Assembly: GCA_947492525.1 (NCBI GenBank)
Contig: CANLNQ010000018.1
Location: forward strand, 62,001 to 126,000
Direction of reading: 5' to 3'
Origin: an uncultured Granulosicoccus sp.
Lineage (GTDB): Bacteria > Pseudomonadota > Gammaproteobacteria > Granulosicoccales > Granulosicoccaceae
DNA length: 64,000 bases
Both the position numbers and the translations under genes were made by a program. How positions within the stretch are numbered: the stretch's first letter is position 1; every line of letters begins with the position of its first letter. Below the pieces are notes generated by a model that worked only from the letters and a program-made list of their open reading frames with translations, was not told the DNA's origin and made no database searches. This document shows, in pieces, positions 8,369-17,510 of the stretch.

Positions 8369-10069
8369 ATGAGCCAGCCTCAAACCGCCTGCCTGCCGGA
8401 TACAGCGGGGCAGGCCAACGAACTTGACGTCTCCTCCTTTGGCGGACTGACAGGCTTCGCCGTGCTCGATCAGAACGGCTGTCTGGTCAGCGCCAACGCA
8501 CGGCTGCTGGAATTGCTGGACGATCGTGTGCGTGGCAGCGGAAAGCTGGACCCGTTCAGCCTCGAACTGCACAGCCACTCAGCCAAGGAACTGGCAGATG
8601 CGCTGACTGGAACTGACAATGCGAATCTCCAACTGGACTTCAGCAACGGCGTCAGACGATACCTGCAACTCGGCCAGCTGCGTGCCAGCCGACGCCTGCT
8701 ACTCATCAGCGCGACACACTTCGAGGAGTCGTCGCAGGCAGACCCCGAACTGGATGCCCTGACCGGCCTGGGAAATCGCCATCGTTTACAGCAGACCCTG
8801 TCTCGTCTGGAATCAGATCGAACAAGGCTGTCAGCACCTCATGGCTCGACGCTCAGCAACGATGCCCCGGCGATTCTGCTGGTCGATATAGATCGCTTCA
8901 AACAGATCAACGACACGCTGGGCTATCGCATCGGTGATTCGCTGCTCAAACTGGTGTGCAGTCGTCTGCGCCGCCTCACGACGGAAAGCGACCCGCTGCT
9001 GAGGATCGGTGGCGATGAATTCCTGTTGGTCCTGCACGCGAGCGATGATGCCCACAACGCCATCGACCTGGCCGAGCGCATCGTGGATCTGATGAGCAGA
9101 CCCTTTCTCGTCGAAGCACAGCAACTCGACATTGGCGTCAGCATCGGCATCGCGTTCTTCGATGAGCAAACCCCGGACAGTGCGACCTTGTTGCAGCATG
9201 CAGATCTTGCCCTGCAACAGGCGAAGACCAGAGGGCGTCGTCAGGCCTGTATTTTCCAACCGTCAATGGCCGTGGATGCGCAGCGACGCCGGGCACTGGA
9301 AATCGATATGCGCCGGGCATTGGCCCTGCAGCAATTCCGGCTCGTGTACCAGCCGCAGGTGGACCTTCGCAGCGGCAGGCTCGTCGGTTTCGAAGCACTG
9401 TTGCGCTGGGAGCATCCTGTACGGGGAATGGTGTCTCCTGCGGAATTCATCCCCATCGCCGAGGATACCGGCGAAATCCGGCGAATCGGTGCCTGGGTCA
9501 TTCTCCAGGCTTGCCTGCAGGCCAGCCTGTGGCCGGATGGACTGAAAGTTGCCGTGAATGTCTCTCCCCTGCAGTTCGACGACGGCAATCTGCCCGAGCA
9601 TATCGATACGGCTTTGCAACAAAGCAATCTCCCACCGGAGCAACTGGAGGTGGAAGTCACGGAAGGGCTGCTGTTCCAGAACCCAGATGCCGCCCTGGCG
9701 CAATTGAGCAGAATCAGGCAGATGAACGTGGACATCGCCATGGATGACTTCGGTACCGGCTATGCCTCGCTGAGCCATCTCAGCCGCTTCCCGTTCACGA
9801 AGGTCAAGATCGACCAGTCATTCGTACGCGGCGCTGTCGACGATCGAACTCAGGCACTGGTGAGCTGCATCATCAGCTTGGGGTCCAGCCTGGGCATGAG
9901 AACCCTTGCCGAAGGCGTGGAAACCAGCGAGCAGTATCGGCGCCTGCAGGAGAGTGGCTGCGACGCCGTTCAGGGCTACCTGATCTCTCGCCCCCTGGAA
10001 GCCGGATCAGTCGGCAACTTCGTTGAACGCTGCACCAGACAGATTCAGGGTGGAGACGTGGCCGCATGA
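8369..10069 (+). CDS. PAS-GGDEF-EAL protein, c-di-GMP turnover enzyme
   Basis: The start at 8369 is chosen for its AAGGAG site and gives 566 residues. A PAS-like segment covers about residues 25-120. The GGDEF domain follows, with an intact GGDEF at 214-218. The allosteric I-site position, five residues before it, reads TESD instead of RxxD, so product inhibition is probably absent. The EAL domain has its full set of active-site motifs: EAL at 342-344, the glutamate of VTEG at 432, DDFGTGY at 459-465, KID at 480-482, EGVE at 515-518 and QGY at 535-537. It should therefore be an active phosphodiesterase. No membrane segment is visible. Its last four bases overlap the start of the BLUF gene, so a light-dependent partnership is likely. 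Confidence 0.93.
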   Translation: MSQPQTACLPDTAGQANELDVSSFGGLTGFAVLDQNGCLVSANARLLELLDDRVRGSGKLDPFSLELHSHSAKELADALTGTDNANLQLDFSNGVRRYLQLGQLRASRRLLLISATHFEESSQADPELDALTGLGNRHRLQQTLSRLESDRTRLSAPHGSTLSNDAPAILLVDIDRFKQINDTLGYRIGDSLLKLVCSRLRRLTTESDPLLRIGGDEFLLVLHASDDAHNAIDLAERIVDLMSRPFLVEAQQLDIGVSIGIAFFDEQTPDSATLLQHADLALQQAKTRGRRQACIFQPSMAVDAQRRRALEIDMRRALALQQFRLVYQPQVDLRSGRLVGFEALLRWEHPVRGMVSPAEFIPIAEDTGEIRRIGAWVILQACLQASLWPDGLKVAVNVSPLQFDDGNLPEHIDTALQQSNLPPEQLEVEVTEGLLFQNPDAALAQLSRIRQMNVDIAMDDFGTGYASLSHLSRFPFTKVKIDQSFVRGAVDDRTQALVSCIISLGSSLGMRTLAEGVETSEQYRRLQESGCDAVQGYLISRPLEAGSVGNFVERCTRQIQGGDVAA

Positions 10070-10494
10070 GTGAGGATCTGATGCGCGTGGTGTATGTCAG
10101 CCAAAACACCATTGAAGGTGATGATGAATGCCTGACACGGCAGATCGAACAGATACTCGGCTCGGCACGCAGGCGAAACCGCGAAGTTGGCATTACCGGC
10201 GCCTTGATGTTCAACCGCGGTCTGTTCGCACAGGTTCTCGAGGGGCCTGCAACCGCCGTGGAAGAGACCTTCGAGAGAATCCAGTGCGATCTGCGCCATG
10301 CCGAAGTTGTCATGGTGGCCTGTGAACCGATTGCCACGCGAAGTTTCGATCAATGGTCGATGGCTTATGTCGGAAACCGCGAACAGGTACCCGCCGTGCT
10401 GCTGGAAATGGCCAACACGACAGGCTTCGATGCACACAAGATCGATGCCGATGCCGTCAATGATGCCATCCGAACCCTGCTGACCGATGAATGA
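10066..10494 (+). CDS. BLUF-domain blue-light sensor (stand-alone)
   Basis: The 142-residue protein is a BLUF domain with about 40 extra C-terminal residues. BLUF domains bind FAD and sense blue light through a Tyr/Gln hydrogen-bond switch. The key residues are present: Tyr10 (VVYVSQ), Asn38 (RRRNREVGITG), Gln56 (FAQVLEGP), and the Trp97/Met99 pair (QWSMAY). The ATG overlaps the stop of the GGDEF-EAL gene as ATGA, so the two are translationally coupled. Short BLUF proteins usually act by binding a partner; in BlrP1 and similar proteins BLUF is fused to an EAL domain. Here the partner is best guessed to be the overlapping c-di-GMP enzyme. The gene converges with the patatin gene 13 bp away. 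Confidence 0.92.
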   Translation: MSEDLMRVVYVSQNTIEGDDECLTRQIEQILGSARRRNREVGITGALMFNRGLFAQVLEGPATAVEETFERIQCDLRHAEVVMVACEPIATRSFDQWSMAYVGNREQVPAVLLEMANTTGFDAHKIDADAVNDAIRTLLTDE

Positions 10495-10507
10495 TGCAAC
10501 AGGGATT

Positions 10508-11482
10508 TCAGGGCTGAAACTCCACGGCCGGTTCATCGACAAGGCCCACCGGCAAACCACCCGGGATGTCCAGCCACTCATGCAGCTGTTCAAGCATGAG
10601 CTCACCGGTCCGGCGCCCATACTCGTAATCGGCCATCAGCGCATCAGAGCGACTACCCACCACCTGGCTTTGCAACGCTGACTCGGGTGCAATCTGAATG
10701 ATTTCCAGATCCGCCGGAGGGTCACTGATGAACCGGGCAGCATCCTCATAGGCCAGTTCGTGCCTTTCCAGCATATCGGACATGAGACTGGGCATCGCCC
10801 GGTGCAAGCCCAGTGCCTTCAATCTCTGCCGCCAGCTCGAATTCATATCGCCTGCCGGAACGGTACGAATGAGCAGGATGCGCCTGGCACCCAAGGCATA
10901 GGCCTTTCTGACCGGCAAGGGGTCGGCCACGCCGCCGTCGACCATGATTTCGTCACCCACGGGCACCCCACCCTTGTAGAGAAAGGGTATCGCACTCGAC
11001 GCTTTCATATGCGTCAACAGACTGCTGGAATCCGGCTCGAGGTAGACCGCCGTGAGATTGGAGCGGGATGTCGCCACGATGACGAGTCGGCGGCGCCCGG
11101 CCAGCCTGTCCACTTCGCTGGACGGAAAACGGTACTCCGGGTCTTCCTGGACCCGGGAGAAATACATGTCAAGATCCAGAACACCTCGCTTGCCCAGCCA
11201 GCGATAGGGCACCATGAAACTGGGCGTTACCGACAATTCGGCAATGGCCCGTTTGGCGTAACCCGGCAGGCTGACGAAATAGGAAGACAGGTTCTGGGCA
11301 CCCGCGGATGCGCCGATGGCCAACTCGAACGGGTTGAAGCCCGCACCGAGAAATGCGTCGAGAACACCGGCTGTATAGATGCCCCGCTGCCCCCCACCTT
11401 CGGCCACGATGGCCGTACCGCGACAAATCGCGGCATCCTGAATGGAGCGCAAGGGCCGTGGATGCACGGGATTCATGATCAT
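10508..11482 (-). CDS. patatin-like phospholipase, YjjU/RssA type
   Basis: A 324-residue patatin family protein. The glycine-rich oxyanion segment EGGGQRG, the nucleophile serine in GASAG (residue 59) and the catalytic aspartate in VDGGVADP (residue 182) are all present, so a Ser-Asp lipid acyl hydrolase is expected. An ATG at 11482 with GGAGG 11 bases upstream is preferred to a GTG at 11500; a third ATG lies at 11476. No signal peptide is visible, which suits the cytoplasmic YjjU group. The natural lipid substrate is unknown. It lies 42 bp downstream of the aminotransferase gene on the same strand. Confidence 0.88.
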   Translation of the reverse strand: MIMNPVHPRPLRSIQDAAICRGTAIVAEGGGQRGIYTAGVLDAFLGAGFNPFELAIGASAGAQNLSSYFVSLPGYAKRAIAELSVTPSFMVPYRWLGKRGVLDLDMYFSRVQEDPEYRFPSSEVDRLAGRRRLVIVATSRSNLTAVYLEPDSSSLLTHMKASSAIPFLYKGGVPVGDEIMVDGGVADPLPVRKAYALGARRILLIRTVPAGDMNSSWRQRLKALGLHRAMPSLMSDMLERHELAYEDAARFISDPPADLEIIQIAPESALQSQVVGSRSDALMADYEYGRRTGELMLEQLHEWLDIPGGLPVGLVDEPAVEFQP

Positions 11483-11524
11483 TGGCGCATCACCCTCCAC
11501 GTAGACAGCCCTCGAACCTGATCG

Positions 11525-12760
11525 CTAGCCCTGCACGGCCTGTGCAACGGCTCGCACCGGTGGAAATTCGTACTGTTCAAGCGTACTCTCCAGAGCGGCG
11601 ACTCCGGCGGGCAGGTCCAGCGACACACCCATGGTATTGAGGCTGCTGCCCAATGCATGCAAGGCGCGAAACAGGTTGTGTGCACGGCACTGCTCACCCA
11701 TCTGACCGATGCGGACGATATCGGCGCCGAAGGAGCCGGATATTTCGACGCGGTGCCGCTGGGACATATAGCGCAGCAGAGCGGTCGCATCCACCCCACT
11801 CGGTGTCTTGATACCCAGCACCGATGTCAGGCGTGCCGCTTGATCGACATACAAGGACAGGCCCATGCCTTCGATACCATTCTGCAAGGCCTGCGAACAG
11901 CGCTGATGTCGCTGAAAACGGATCTTCAGTGTTTCGCTGCAGATCAGGCGCAGCGCCTCATGCAAGGCCAGAATGCCCGATACCGGCGCGGTGTAGTGGT
12001 AGGACTTCTCATACCAGAACCGATAGGCCAGTCGTGCATCGAGACACCAGTGCTTCAGCGTATCGTTGCGGCCTTCGATGAACTGCCAGGCTCGTTCGGA
12101 GAATGCGACCAGAGAGACCCCCGGGATGCACGACAAGCCTTTCTGTCCGCCGGTTATGACCGCATCGATATTCCATTCATCCATGTCCAGCGGCATCGTG
12201 CTCAGTGTACACACGGCATCGACGATCACCAGGCAGTCGTGCTCATGCGCCAGTCGGGCAATTTCAGGCAGATGATGGTTGCAGACCGTATTCGAGGTTT
12301 CCCCTTGCACGATGGTCAGCACCGTGGGCTTGTACTGGCGCAGGTAGTCTTCCACCTGCTGAGGCTGCGCGGCCTTGCCCTCATCAATCTGCAAACGCGT
12401 GACACTCGCGTCAAGGCGTTCCGCCATATCGGCCAGGCGTGAACTGAACAGACCATTGACGATACTGAGCACACGACTGTTCGGACTGACCAGGTTGGTG
12501 ACCGCCATTTCCATGGCCGCCGACCCCGGTCCGGCAACGCCCAGTATCCGGCCAGACTCCGTCTGGAACACATAGCGCGACATGGATTTCACCTGCTCCA
12601 CGATCTGCGCCATCGTCTCGCCGAGGTGATTGATGACAATACCGTTGGCCGCAGCGACGCGAGCCGGAATGGGAACAGGTCCGGCCCCCATCATCAACAA
12701 CGGTTCCTCTGGCAGTATGCTGTCCAGTGGGACAAGATCATTGGGCACTTTTATTCGCAC
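11525..12760 (-). CDS. class V aminotransferase, alanine/serine-glyoxylate type
   Basis: The 411-residue enzyme belongs to the class V PLP aminotransferases that use glyoxylate or pyruvate as amino acceptor (AGXT/SGAT/PucG group). The N-terminal GPVPIPARV and the GPGSAAMEMA segment are typical. The PLP lysine is Lys207 in TGGQKGLSC, with the ring-stacking region VDAVCTLSTMPLDMD before it. The start is a GTG at 12760. Sequence alone does not settle whether the donor is alanine, serine or ureidoglycine. It is cytoplasmic and fits the amino-acid theme of this part of the window. Confidence 0.87.
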   Translation of the reverse strand: MRIKVPNDLVPLDSILPEEPLLMMGAGPVPIPARVAAANGIVINHLGETMAQIVEQVKSMSRYVFQTESGRILGVAGPGSAAMEMAVTNLVSPNSRVLSIVNGLFSSRLADMAERLDASVTRLQIDEGKAAQPQQVEDYLRQYKPTVLTIVQGETSNTVCNHHLPEIARLAHEHDCLVIVDAVCTLSTMPLDMDEWNIDAVITGGQKGLSCIPGVSLVAFSERAWQFIEGRNDTLKHWCLDARLAYRFWYEKSYHYTAPVSGILALHEALRLICSETLKIRFQRHQRCSQALQNGIEGMGLSLYVDQAARLTSVLGIKTPSGVDATALLRYMSQRHRVEISGSFGADIVRIGQMGEQCRAHNLFRALHALGSSLNTMGVSLDLPAGVAALESTLEQYEFPPVRAVAQAVQG

Positions 12761-12869
12761 GACAGCACGTCTACCTTGTTGGAATCAGCTGATTGTACGC
12801 CCTGTACCGGATTTTGGAACCTGACCATGTCACCCCTTGGACACCTCTGTCAGTACCGGCTGGTCGTTG

Positions 12870-13289
12870 TCATACCAAAGCCTGCAGCCACCCGAGAATC
12901 TGCTGCTCGCTCATGACCCCCATGCGACGCTCAACCTCCTTGCCGCTGACGAACAGCGCCAGCGTGGGCAGACTTCTGATCTGGTGCCGTGATGCCTGAT
13001 CGGGCCAGGCCTCCGTATCCAGCTTGGCGAACCGGACACCGGGCCCGGCGGCGGCTGCCGCCTTGCTGAAAGAGGGTGCCATCTGCCGACAGGGCCCGCA
13101 CCAGGCGGCCCAGAAATCCACCAGTATCGGCAGTTCATCCTTGTTCAGGAACACATCCAGGCCTGCACTGTCCAGCTCGATCGGCCGTCCGGTCAGCAAG
13201 GCTTGCTTGCATTTTCCGCACACGGGATGATCCGCCAACCTCTCGGGAGGGACACGGTTACTGGTCTTGCAGGAGGGACAGACAAGCAT
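12870..13289 (-). CDS. trxC: thioredoxin 2
   Basis: The 139-residue product has the two parts that define TrxC. The N-terminal zinc-binding knob has four cysteines (Cys4, Cys7, Cys24, Cys27). The thioredoxin fold carries the redox motif WCGPC (Cys64/Cys67) and the cis-proline segment SLPTLALF. It reduces disulfides in the cytoplasm, often under oxidative stress. The ATG at 13289 begins directly before the zinc knob, as in E. coli. A GTG at 13319 is possible but adds an unrelated leader. A perfect 14-bp palindrome lies about 50 bp upstream (13340-13353). Confidence 0.93.
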   Translation of the reverse strand: MLVCPSCKTSNRVPPERLADHPVCGKCKQALLTGRPIELDSAGLDVFLNKDELPILVDFWAAWCGPCRQMAPSFSKAAAAAGPGVRFAKLDTEAWPDQASRHQIRSLPTLALFVSGKEVERRMGVMSEQQILGWLQALV

Positions 13290-13339
13290 GATTCTTGATT
13301 CTGGCACGGTAATCCTCACCGATACGTTCGATTAACAGT

Positions 13340-13353
13340 TTTATCCGGATAAA
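13340..13353. promoter_or_regulatory. perfect 14-bp palindrome upstream of trxC
   Basis: TTTATCCGGATAAA is fully self-complementary and lies 51-64 bp upstream of the trxC start. The position suits an operator for a dimeric regulator. I cannot match it to a named regulator. Confidence 0.3.
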
Positions 13354-13446
13354 CCGGCAATGGCCCCTGAGGTCGGTTTCATTATCGCTCGGCGGAAAAA
13401 AGCGTGAACACCTGCGTGCAGACCCATGCGTCGGCCTTTGCCGACA

Positions 13447-14292
13447 TCAATTACTCATCAACACGGGAATCGGTGTCGCTGCCAGCACCGTGCGGGTCGT
13501 GCCGCCGAGGACGAACTCGCGCAGCGGACTATGCCCGTAGCATCCCATGACCATCAGATCGGCATCCATGTCTCTGGCGAAACCCATCAACTCTTCGGCA
13601 ATTTCGCTGCCACGGGCGTCGGAATGGACGATCTCCAGCGACACACCATGACGTGACAAGGTATTGGCCAGTTCCTCGGTGATACCCGACAGATGGTGAC
13701 GATCCTGATGCGGCTGATTGATGCGATGCAGGCGGACTTCGGAGGCACGGCGCAGCAATGGCAGGGAGCCGAACAGCGCACGGGTTGATTCCCGTCGACC
13801 ATCCCAGGCAACCAGTACACGTTGCGCAACCGTATCGACCACACTGCCTACGGGCACCACCAGCAAGGAGCGTCCGCTGGCCATCAGCACATGCTCGGGC
13901 AGATGTCTGAAGCGTGTATCGCTGTTATCCCCTTCGGTCTGGCTGATGATGATCAGGTCGGCCGTATTGCTCTGCTCGACAAGTGCATTCAGTACCGAGT
14001 CTGTCATGGCATCAACCGGGCGCCATTCGGCCACGTAGTTCTGCGTCTGTGTCGCGGCTTCGAACATCGCTTTCAGACGGGCTTCCTTCTGCCGCAGTCG
14101 GTCCAGATATTCCCGGGTCAGATCAATCGGTGTCGGCAACTCGGACACATAAAGGTCCAGTGGTGGCTGGATATGCAGTCCCACCAGATGAGCCGAATGA
14201 CGCTCGGCAAGCAAGGAGGCGACCTGCAAAACCGCAGGAGAAACGTCCTCGTTGGACATGTGCGCCAGTAGTGTCTTGTAAGCCATACCCAT
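13447..14292 (-). CDS. universal stress protein, two UspA domains
   Basis: The 281-residue protein has two UspA-like domains, about residues 5-150 and 155-281. The second ends with a clear nucleotide-binding signature, MGCYGHSPLREFVLGGTTRT, which corresponds to the GxxG-x9-G(S/T) loop of ATP-binding USPs. The first domain ends with a weaker version (VLMASGRSLLVVPV), so ATP binding there is doubtful. This resembles UspE-type tandem proteins. The family is linked to survival under stress or starvation; no specific role can be read. Two ATG codons two residues apart are possible starts. Confidence 0.9.
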   Translation of the reverse strand: MGMAYKTLLAHMSNEDVSPAVLQVASLLAERHSAHLVGLHIQPPLDLYVSELPTPIDLTREYLDRLRQKEARLKAMFEAATQTQNYVAEWRPVDAMTDSVLNALVEQSNTADLIIISQTEGDNSDTRFRHLPEHVLMASGRSLLVVPVGSVVDTVAQRVLVAWDGRRESTRALFGSLPLLRRASEVRLHRINQPHQDRHHLSGITEELANTLSRHGVSLEIVHSDARGSEIAEELMGFARDMDADLMVMGCYGHSPLREFVLGGTTRTVLAATPIPVLMSN

Positions 14293-14312
14293 TACTCACA
14301 GATCAACCTTGA

Positions 14313-14342
14313 CCTGAGGATAACAGCTTATCGATCCTCAGG
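14313..14342. promoter_or_regulatory. perfect 9-bp inverted repeat between glsA and the universal stress gene
   Basis: CCTGAGGAT and ATCCTCAGG are separated by 12 bases. The dyad lies 21-50 bp upstream of the usp start and 78 bp after the glsA stop. No T-run follows on the minus strand, so an operator seems at least as likely as a terminator. Confidence 0.35.
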
Positions 14343-14419
14343 CAGATTTCGTGCATGATGTTGCCAGCACATCAGCAATGCTCCTGCGTCAGGTCAAAGA
14401 GCGCTGTCGACCTCCCCCA

Positions 14420-15379
14420 TCAATCGACGCTGAACACCGACCAGCCCGCGGCCAGTGACAACTCCTCCAGAGCGATCGTGCCAAGGCGTGAATTGCCGAA
14501 TTGATTCAGGCCGGGCGACCAGACCGCGATCGACGCCTTGCCCGGCACCACGGCCATGATGCCGCCTCCGACACCGCTCTTGCCGGGAAATCCGACGCGA
14601 TAGGCAAACTCGCCAGAACCGTCGTAGTGACCGCAGGTCATCATCAAGGCATTGATACTGCGAACATTGCTGCTGGAAACCAGTTCATCCACAGCACTCA
14701 GGCCTGCCAGAAAACGACCGGCTCGGGCAAGTTGCACGCAATTCATCTCGATGGCGCATTGATGAAAATAGGTGCCCAGAGTCAGTTCGCAATCGTGTTT
14801 CAGATTGCCGCTGGATTTCAGGAAATGCGCCAGTGACCAGTTGCGATGGCCGGTGACCTTCTCCGATCGGGCCAGCGCTTCATCGATGAAGATGTCATTG
14901 TCCCCGGCGGCAGTCCTGACAAACCAGAGAATCTCGGCCAGCGCATCCCTGGGCGCGCGACCGGCCATGATCTCATCGGTCACCACGATGGCACCGGCAT
15001 TGACGAAAGGGTTACGGGGTTTGCCTTTTTCCAGTTCGAGATCCACTACCGAATTGAAGGCATTGCTCGATGGCTCACGACCCACGCGCCGCCATAACCC
15101 TTCCCCGAAGCGCCCCAGAGCAACGGCCAGGGTGAACGCCTTGGAAACGCTCTGTATGGAGAACGGTGTCTGCGCATCACCATAATTCAACTGAGTGCCA
15201 TCACACAGACAGATCGACAAACCGAACTGTTCGGGGTCGATACAGGCAAGTTCAGGGATATAGTCTGCCACCTTGCCTCGCTCGGAAGCCTGGCGCATCC
15301 TGCCGACGATGTCGGCAAGCGCCGCTGATAATGCGCCGGGGTCATCGGCAAGAGGTGTGCACGAGGAATTCATCGTCAT
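14420..15379 (-). CDS. glsA: glutaminase A
   Basis: A 319-residue serine-dependent glutaminase that converts glutamine to glutamate and ammonia. The beta-lactamase-like catalytic pair Ser77-x-x-Lys80 is in FSIQSVSK. Other family blocks are NPFVNAGAI, the [12 protein letters not shown] segment and GKSGVGGGI near the end. Length and order are those of YbaS/YneH-type enzymes. It is cytoplasmic. Its start overlaps the stop of the small coiled-coil gene (15376-15633) by four bases, so the two are coupled. Asparaginase I is encoded elsewhere in the window (31786-32793). Confidence 0.95.
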   Translation of the reverse strand: MTMNSSCTPLADDPGALSAALADIVGRMRQASERGKVADYIPELACIDPEQFGLSICLCDGTQLNYGDAQTPFSIQSVSKAFTLAVALGRFGEGLWRRVGREPSSNAFNSVVDLELEKGKPRNPFVNAGAIVVTDEIMAGRAPRDALAEILWFVRTAAGDNDIFIDEALARSEKVTGHRNWSLAHFLKSSGNLKHDCELTLGTYFHQCAIEMNCVQLARAGRFLAGLSAVDELVSSSNVRSINALMMTCGHYDGSGEFAYRVGFPGKSGVGGGIMAVVPGKASIAVWSPGLNQFGNSRLGTIALEELSLAAGWSVFSVD

Positions 15380-15633
15380 TGCTTGCGTTTCTTCGTCAAC
15401 TCCTTGAGCGCATTGATCCCTTTCTTGCGCTGAGCGTGCACCATGTCGATCTGCTTTCGCAGGGCATCGAGTTTCTTTTCATCGAACTCCACCAATGCCT
15501 TTGCCAGAAGGCTCTTTTCCTTGTCTTTCATCTTGCGCAAGAGCACCTTCATCTCATCACGATGCTCCTTGCGTTCTCTGGCATCGGCGTCCAGAAAATC
15601 CTCGAGCTTTCGAGTCAGTTTTCCAAGCTTCAT
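15376..15633 (-). CDS. small basic coiled-coil protein, unknown
   Basis: An 85-residue protein made almost entirely of charged heptad-like helix (about 30 Lys/Arg). It has no membrane segment, signal peptide or known motif. The start codon is ATG at 15633. Its stop overlaps the glsA start as ATGA, which argues that it is a real gene translated with glutaminase. I do not recognise a family. It could be a glutaminase partner or simply share its transcript. Confidence 0.7.
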   Translation of the reverse strand: MKLGKLTRKLEDFLDADARERKEHRDEMKVLLRKMKDKEKSLLAKALVEFDEKKLDALRKQIDMVHAQRKKGINALKELTKKRKQ

Positions 15634-15679
15634 TGGATCAGTCTACCCTTGAACCGTTGTCTTGCCATCACCTTGTGCG

Positions 15680-17482
15680 CTACGTCGTCTCATCGAGAAT
15701 CTCGCCTCTGTCACTGTCATCCAGAGTCACGGCTCTGGCGGCACTCAGCAGCTCAGGCTCCGCGGCACCGAACAGGGTTTGCGCAGCCGTCACCAGATTC
15801 ATCGAGACATCGTGGGCATAGGCACTGTCATTGAGCAGCGATGATCCCATCTGTGCCGATATCTTGCGACTTGCAATAAGCCAGGTCACTTCATCGGCCA
15901 TGGAAGTCCTGTGTTCATCGATCGTCAGTTTCAGCGCATCCAGCGCCAGCATGTCCATGACACCGTCCTCCTGCAGGCGGATGTCGAGAATGCCCTGGAT
16001 GATCGCAGCCACATGCTGCCTTATCGTGTTGTAGCCGTGGCGAATATCAGGGTTGCCGGACACCATGAAGCGCTGCAGGTTCTTCTGCAGGTGCTTCGTG
16101 TCCTTGATGGCCTCGACGATCTGCACATTCGCCTCACGCAGCCACTGCAAGGTGGCTGCATGCCCTTCCTTGCGCGAAAATTCCGTATCGCTGATGAACA
16201 CCAGTATCGCACTGTAGATGCTCTTGATGTGTTTCTCGTACATCGCATCGATACTGCCTTCGCCAAGCAATGGCTTGCCCTTGAAATCGGTCGCCAGCCA
16301 CACTTTCGAGCTCGAGGCATCCTTCAACAGACCCATGCCGCTGGCGATGATGTCGAGGGCTTCATCGAAGATTCGCTGCGTCTCGTTCTTCACAGCCTCG
16401 ATTGCCGTATCGGGGAATTCGGCAGAGGCGCTGGACAGGTAGCGGGGTTGATCGACCTCGGGCACACGTTCGGGAATCACTCGCTCGAGAAGTACGACCA
16501 GCGGCGTGATGAACGGCAGCATGATCAACACCCCGCCCAGATTGAAGATGGTATGGAAGATGGCGAGCTTCAATGTGTAGTCCGTGCTGGCAATGCCCAG
16601 TTTCGCTGCGCTCCAGTCCACCAGCTCGACCAACTGGAAGATGAGCGCCACCGAAATCAGGGCGGTCACCACGTTGAAGATCAGATGCGCTCCCGCCAGT
16701 CGTTTGCCACCGGCTGTGGCATTGAGCGCACTGAGCATGGCAGTGATGGTGGTTCCGATATTGGCTCCGATGGCCAGCGCAAGCGCATTCTCGTAGGTGA
16801 TCTGCTGCGCGGCAAGCGCCGTGATGATCAGCACAAGCGTGGCATGACTGGACTGCATGACCACGGTTGCAAAGATGCCTGTGAGCATGAACAGGAATAC
16901 CCCGGGGTAGCCCGATACCGAGTAGCGAGCCAGGTCGATGGTGCTCTTGAAGGCCTCGAAACCCTCCTTCATGTAGTGGATACCGAGAAAGAGAAAGCCC
17001 AGTCCGCAGAGTATGGAGCCGGCCCCCTTGAGCTTCGAGCCGGGCTGGAACAACAGCACGATGCCGAAGACCAGCATGGGCAGGGCATATCGCGCAATGT
17101 CCACCTTCAGACCGAATCCGGCAATCAGCCACGCGCCGGTCGTGGTCCCCAGATTCGCACCGAAGACAATACCGATACCTGCCGCCAGACTGATGAGGCC
17201 CGCACTGAGAAAGGAGATGGCGATGACCGACACCAGCGAGCTGGACTGCATGATGGCCGTACTGACAAGTCCGAATCCCAGGCTTCTCAGATGACTGGAG
17301 GTTGCACGTTTCAGCACGCGCTCCAGCAATCCGCCGGTAAACGCATTGAAACCCTGCTCCAGAGACAGCATGCCGAACAGGAATATGGCAACCCCCGCAG
17401 AAATCGTCTTGAAGTCGGGGCTGAGCCAGAATCCGCCGGCAAGCAGCAGCAATACGACCGGCAACTGTAGTCTTTTCAACAT
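15680..17482 (-). CDS. Na+/phosphate cotransporter with C-terminal PhoU-like domain
   Basis: The 600-residue protein has about eight to nine membrane segments in its first 310 residues. They include the two inverted-repeat QSS signatures of the NptA/type II Na/Pi family, IMQSSSLVSVI and VMQSSHATLVL. The remaining 250 residues are cytoplasmic and helical, like a PhoU domain. This architecture is that of YjbB, which has been linked to phosphate export in E. coli. It follows the PiT gene by 28 bp on the same strand. Direction of transport here is not decided by sequence. Confidence 0.92.
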   Translation of the reverse strand: MLKRLQLPVVLLLLAGGFWLSPDFKTISAGVAIFLFGMLSLEQGFNAFTGGLLERVLKRATSSHLRSLGFGLVSTAIMQSSSLVSVIAISFLSAGLISLAAGIGIVFGANLGTTTGAWLIAGFGLKVDIARYALPMLVFGIVLLFQPGSKLKGAGSILCGLGFLFLGIHYMKEGFEAFKSTIDLARYSVSGYPGVFLFMLTGIFATVVMQSSHATLVLIITALAAQQITYENALALAIGANIGTTITAMLSALNATAGGKRLAGAHLIFNVVTALISVALIFQLVELVDWSAAKLGIASTDYTLKLAIFHTIFNLGGVLIMLPFITPLVVLLERVIPERVPEVDQPRYLSSASAEFPDTAIEAVKNETQRIFDEALDIIASGMGLLKDASSSKVWLATDFKGKPLLGEGSIDAMYEKHIKSIYSAILVFISDTEFSRKEGHAATLQWLREANVQIVEAIKDTKHLQKNLQRFMVSGNPDIRHGYNTIRQHVAAIIQGILDIRLQEDGVMDMLALDALKLTIDEHRTSMADEVTWLIASRKISAQMGSSLLNDSAYAHDVSMNLVTAAQTLFGAAEPELLSAARAVTLDDSDRGEILDETT

Positions 17483-17510
17483 CTCATCAGTACGTGCGGC
17501 ACTGACAGGG

